Shown: positions 63,601 to 64,000 of the stretch, piece by piece
How the letters are laid out: each line of letters begins with the position of its first letter
How positions within the stretch are numbered: position 1 is the first letter of the stretch
Assembly: GCA_964527685.1 (NCBI GenBank)
Contig: CAZGOC010000001.1
Location: forward strand, 323,104-387,103
Length of the DNA: 64,000 nucleotides
Source: UBA7396 sp964527685
GTDB taxonomy: Bacteria > Patescibacteriota > Gracilibacteria > BD1-5 > UBA6164
Direction of reading: 5' to 3'
Position numbers and translations under genes: made by a program
Notes under the pieces: generated by a model
Seen by the model: only the letters and a program-made list of their open reading frames with translations
Told to the model about the DNA's origin: nothing
Databases searched by the model: none

Positions 63601-64000
63601 TTAATATAGATCCTGTTTTAACTTGGGAAGAAGCTGTTTTACCACCAACAGATTCATTTTATTCATATGAATATTATATTTGAACTTGAACTAGTTATAA
63701 TAATTTTTGTAAAAACACTTATCCTGTAACATGATGAATAGCAACTAATTTTGTAAGTTCTCTTAATTGTGATTCAATATGAATTAAAGACTGGTTGCCA
63801 AATACTACATATAATTGGAAAGTAAGATATGCTTATTTTAATTGAACTTCAGATGCTTACTGAACTTATTCACAAACCGGAACATTTACAACATGAAATT
63901 TTAGCTGATGAAATTCTTTAGTTAAAGATATTATAGCTTGAGCTACTTGATCAAGTCCTGCTAATTTAACAAATGTAAATGGAACATTATTTTTTACAGC
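60675..64000 (+). CDS. Giant type IV pilin-like adhesin with Cys-rich and Fn3-like repeats (partial)
   Basis: Over 1,100 residues, running off the window. The N terminus KNKGFTLIELIVVTSILGIL is a class III/type IV prepilin signal; the Gly before the cleavage site is a TGA codon (60693-60695) and Glu5 is present. A pilin-like head follows (residues to about 130). Two ~60-residue Cys repeats start GKCGSAAKTY and GVCGSAAKTY and contain a WIC motif. From about residue 610 come fibronectin-like repeats with 'KYYWKVR', 'YYWKISADGG' and 'SDIxxFTT' strands. Two repeats are identical in nucleotide sequence and flank the N gap. No stop codon is reached by 64000. Likely a surface fibre or tip adhesin, by inference. 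Confidence 0.85.
62763..63090 (+). repeat. Tandem 273-bp (91-residue) repeat unit, collapsed at an assembly gap
   Basis: The stretch beginning TTAAATTATCCTACT at 62763 recurs without change at 63036, a 273-bp spacing that keeps frame, and the end of the unit (62972-63026) recurs at 63191-63245 after the gap. The copy number in the real genome is unresolved. Confidence 0.85.
63091..63190. other. Assembly gap of 100 N
   Basis: Exactly 100 N, a usual placeholder for unknown length. The equivalent stretch of the previous repeat is 154 bases, so at least 54 bases and possibly whole repeats are missing. By chance 100 N keeps the reading frame, which the missing sequence must also do if the protein is intact. 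Confidence 0.95.

Noticed and set aside
1..64000. Dozens of short ORFs in a standard-code reading, suggesting a decayed genome or pseudogenes
   Set aside because: The breaks are all TGA and vanish when TGA is read as Gly; the joined frames are complete conserved proteins.
1..64000. UGA as tryptophan (Mycoplasma-type code)
   Set aside because: UGA falls at conserved glycines (Walker A loops, GxGxxG, DnaJ zinc motifs). tRNA-Trp has CCA only, and the UCA-anticodon tRNA has glycine-type features.

Overview
The window uses a reassigned genetic code. Almost every gene is cut by in-frame TGA, but reading TGA as glycine gives full-length, highly conserved proteins (GyrA, UvrA, SecA, DnaJ, GlyA, MurA and others). 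Real stops are TAA or TAG. A tRNA with anticodon UCA and glycine-type features lies at 3548-3626 on the minus strand. This is code 25, so the organism is a member of Candidatus Gracilibacteria (BD1-5) or Absconditabacteria (SR1). I cannot choose between them from this window. The DNA is extremely AT-rich, Shine-Dalgarno motifs are essentially absent, and no insertion sequence, prophage or CRISPR array was seen. One scaffold gap of 100 N (63091-63190) lies inside a repeat.

Layout. 1-3,250: two pilin-like membrane proteins, then gyrA. 3,260-4,550: a candidate structured RNA, tRNA-Gly(UCA) with a near-consensus promoter, a STAS protein and tsaE. 4,550-9,790 (minus): type IV pilus genes (pilC, two PilO/PilN-like proteins, a pilin-like protein), a PrsW-type intramembrane protease, a tiny membrane protein and murA. 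9,920-15,750: a PH-like membrane protein, mltG, an archaeal-type 8-oxoguanine glycosylase, a 3D/peptidoglycan-binding wall protein, tRNA-Gln, two membrane proteins and an ABC ATPase. 15,790-22,340: a predicted small RNA, dnaJ, a phospholipase D-like lipoprotein, a run of unknown membrane-anchored proteins, and rsmI. 22,450-28,870: a 1,197-aa unknown protein, a YebC-family protein and a 552-aa tail-anchored unknown. 29,000-35,850: glyA, uvrA, murB, a DHH phosphoesterase and ruvA. 35,880-45,430: a fusion of a dead PilB/GspE-type N-terminal domain to membrane helices and PKD domains, secA, a pseudouridine synthase, unknowns, and an archaeal-style GlmU. 45,490-49,870: L10 leader, rplJ, rplL, and a copper ATPase with an unusual C-terminal extension behind a palindromic operator. 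49,950-57,010: bcp, a HEPN-like membrane protein, tRNA-His, rpsA, rpsB, a membrane protein, tsf, tRNA-Trp, tRNA-Arg, a CNNM/CBS protein and trxB. 57,060-64,000: a glycine-rich secreted protein, a DEAD-box helicase with a long structured leader, and a very large type IV pilin-like adhesin that runs off the end.

Themes. (1) Decoding: the glycine tRNA for UGA sits under one of the strongest promoters here, and UGA is used for catalytic glycines such as Walker A loops and the prepilin cleavage site. (2) Surface and pilus biology: several pilin-like proteins, PilC, PilN/O-like proteins, a decoy PilB domain and the giant pilin-adhesin suggest a cell investing heavily in attachment, as expected for an episymbiont. 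(3) Peptidoglycan: murA, murB, glmU, mltG and the 3D protein show wall synthesis and remodelling. (4) RNA-level regulation: an L10 leader, a long helicase leader, a predicted ~99-nt small RNA and a twice-repeated element are the best candidates for new biology.
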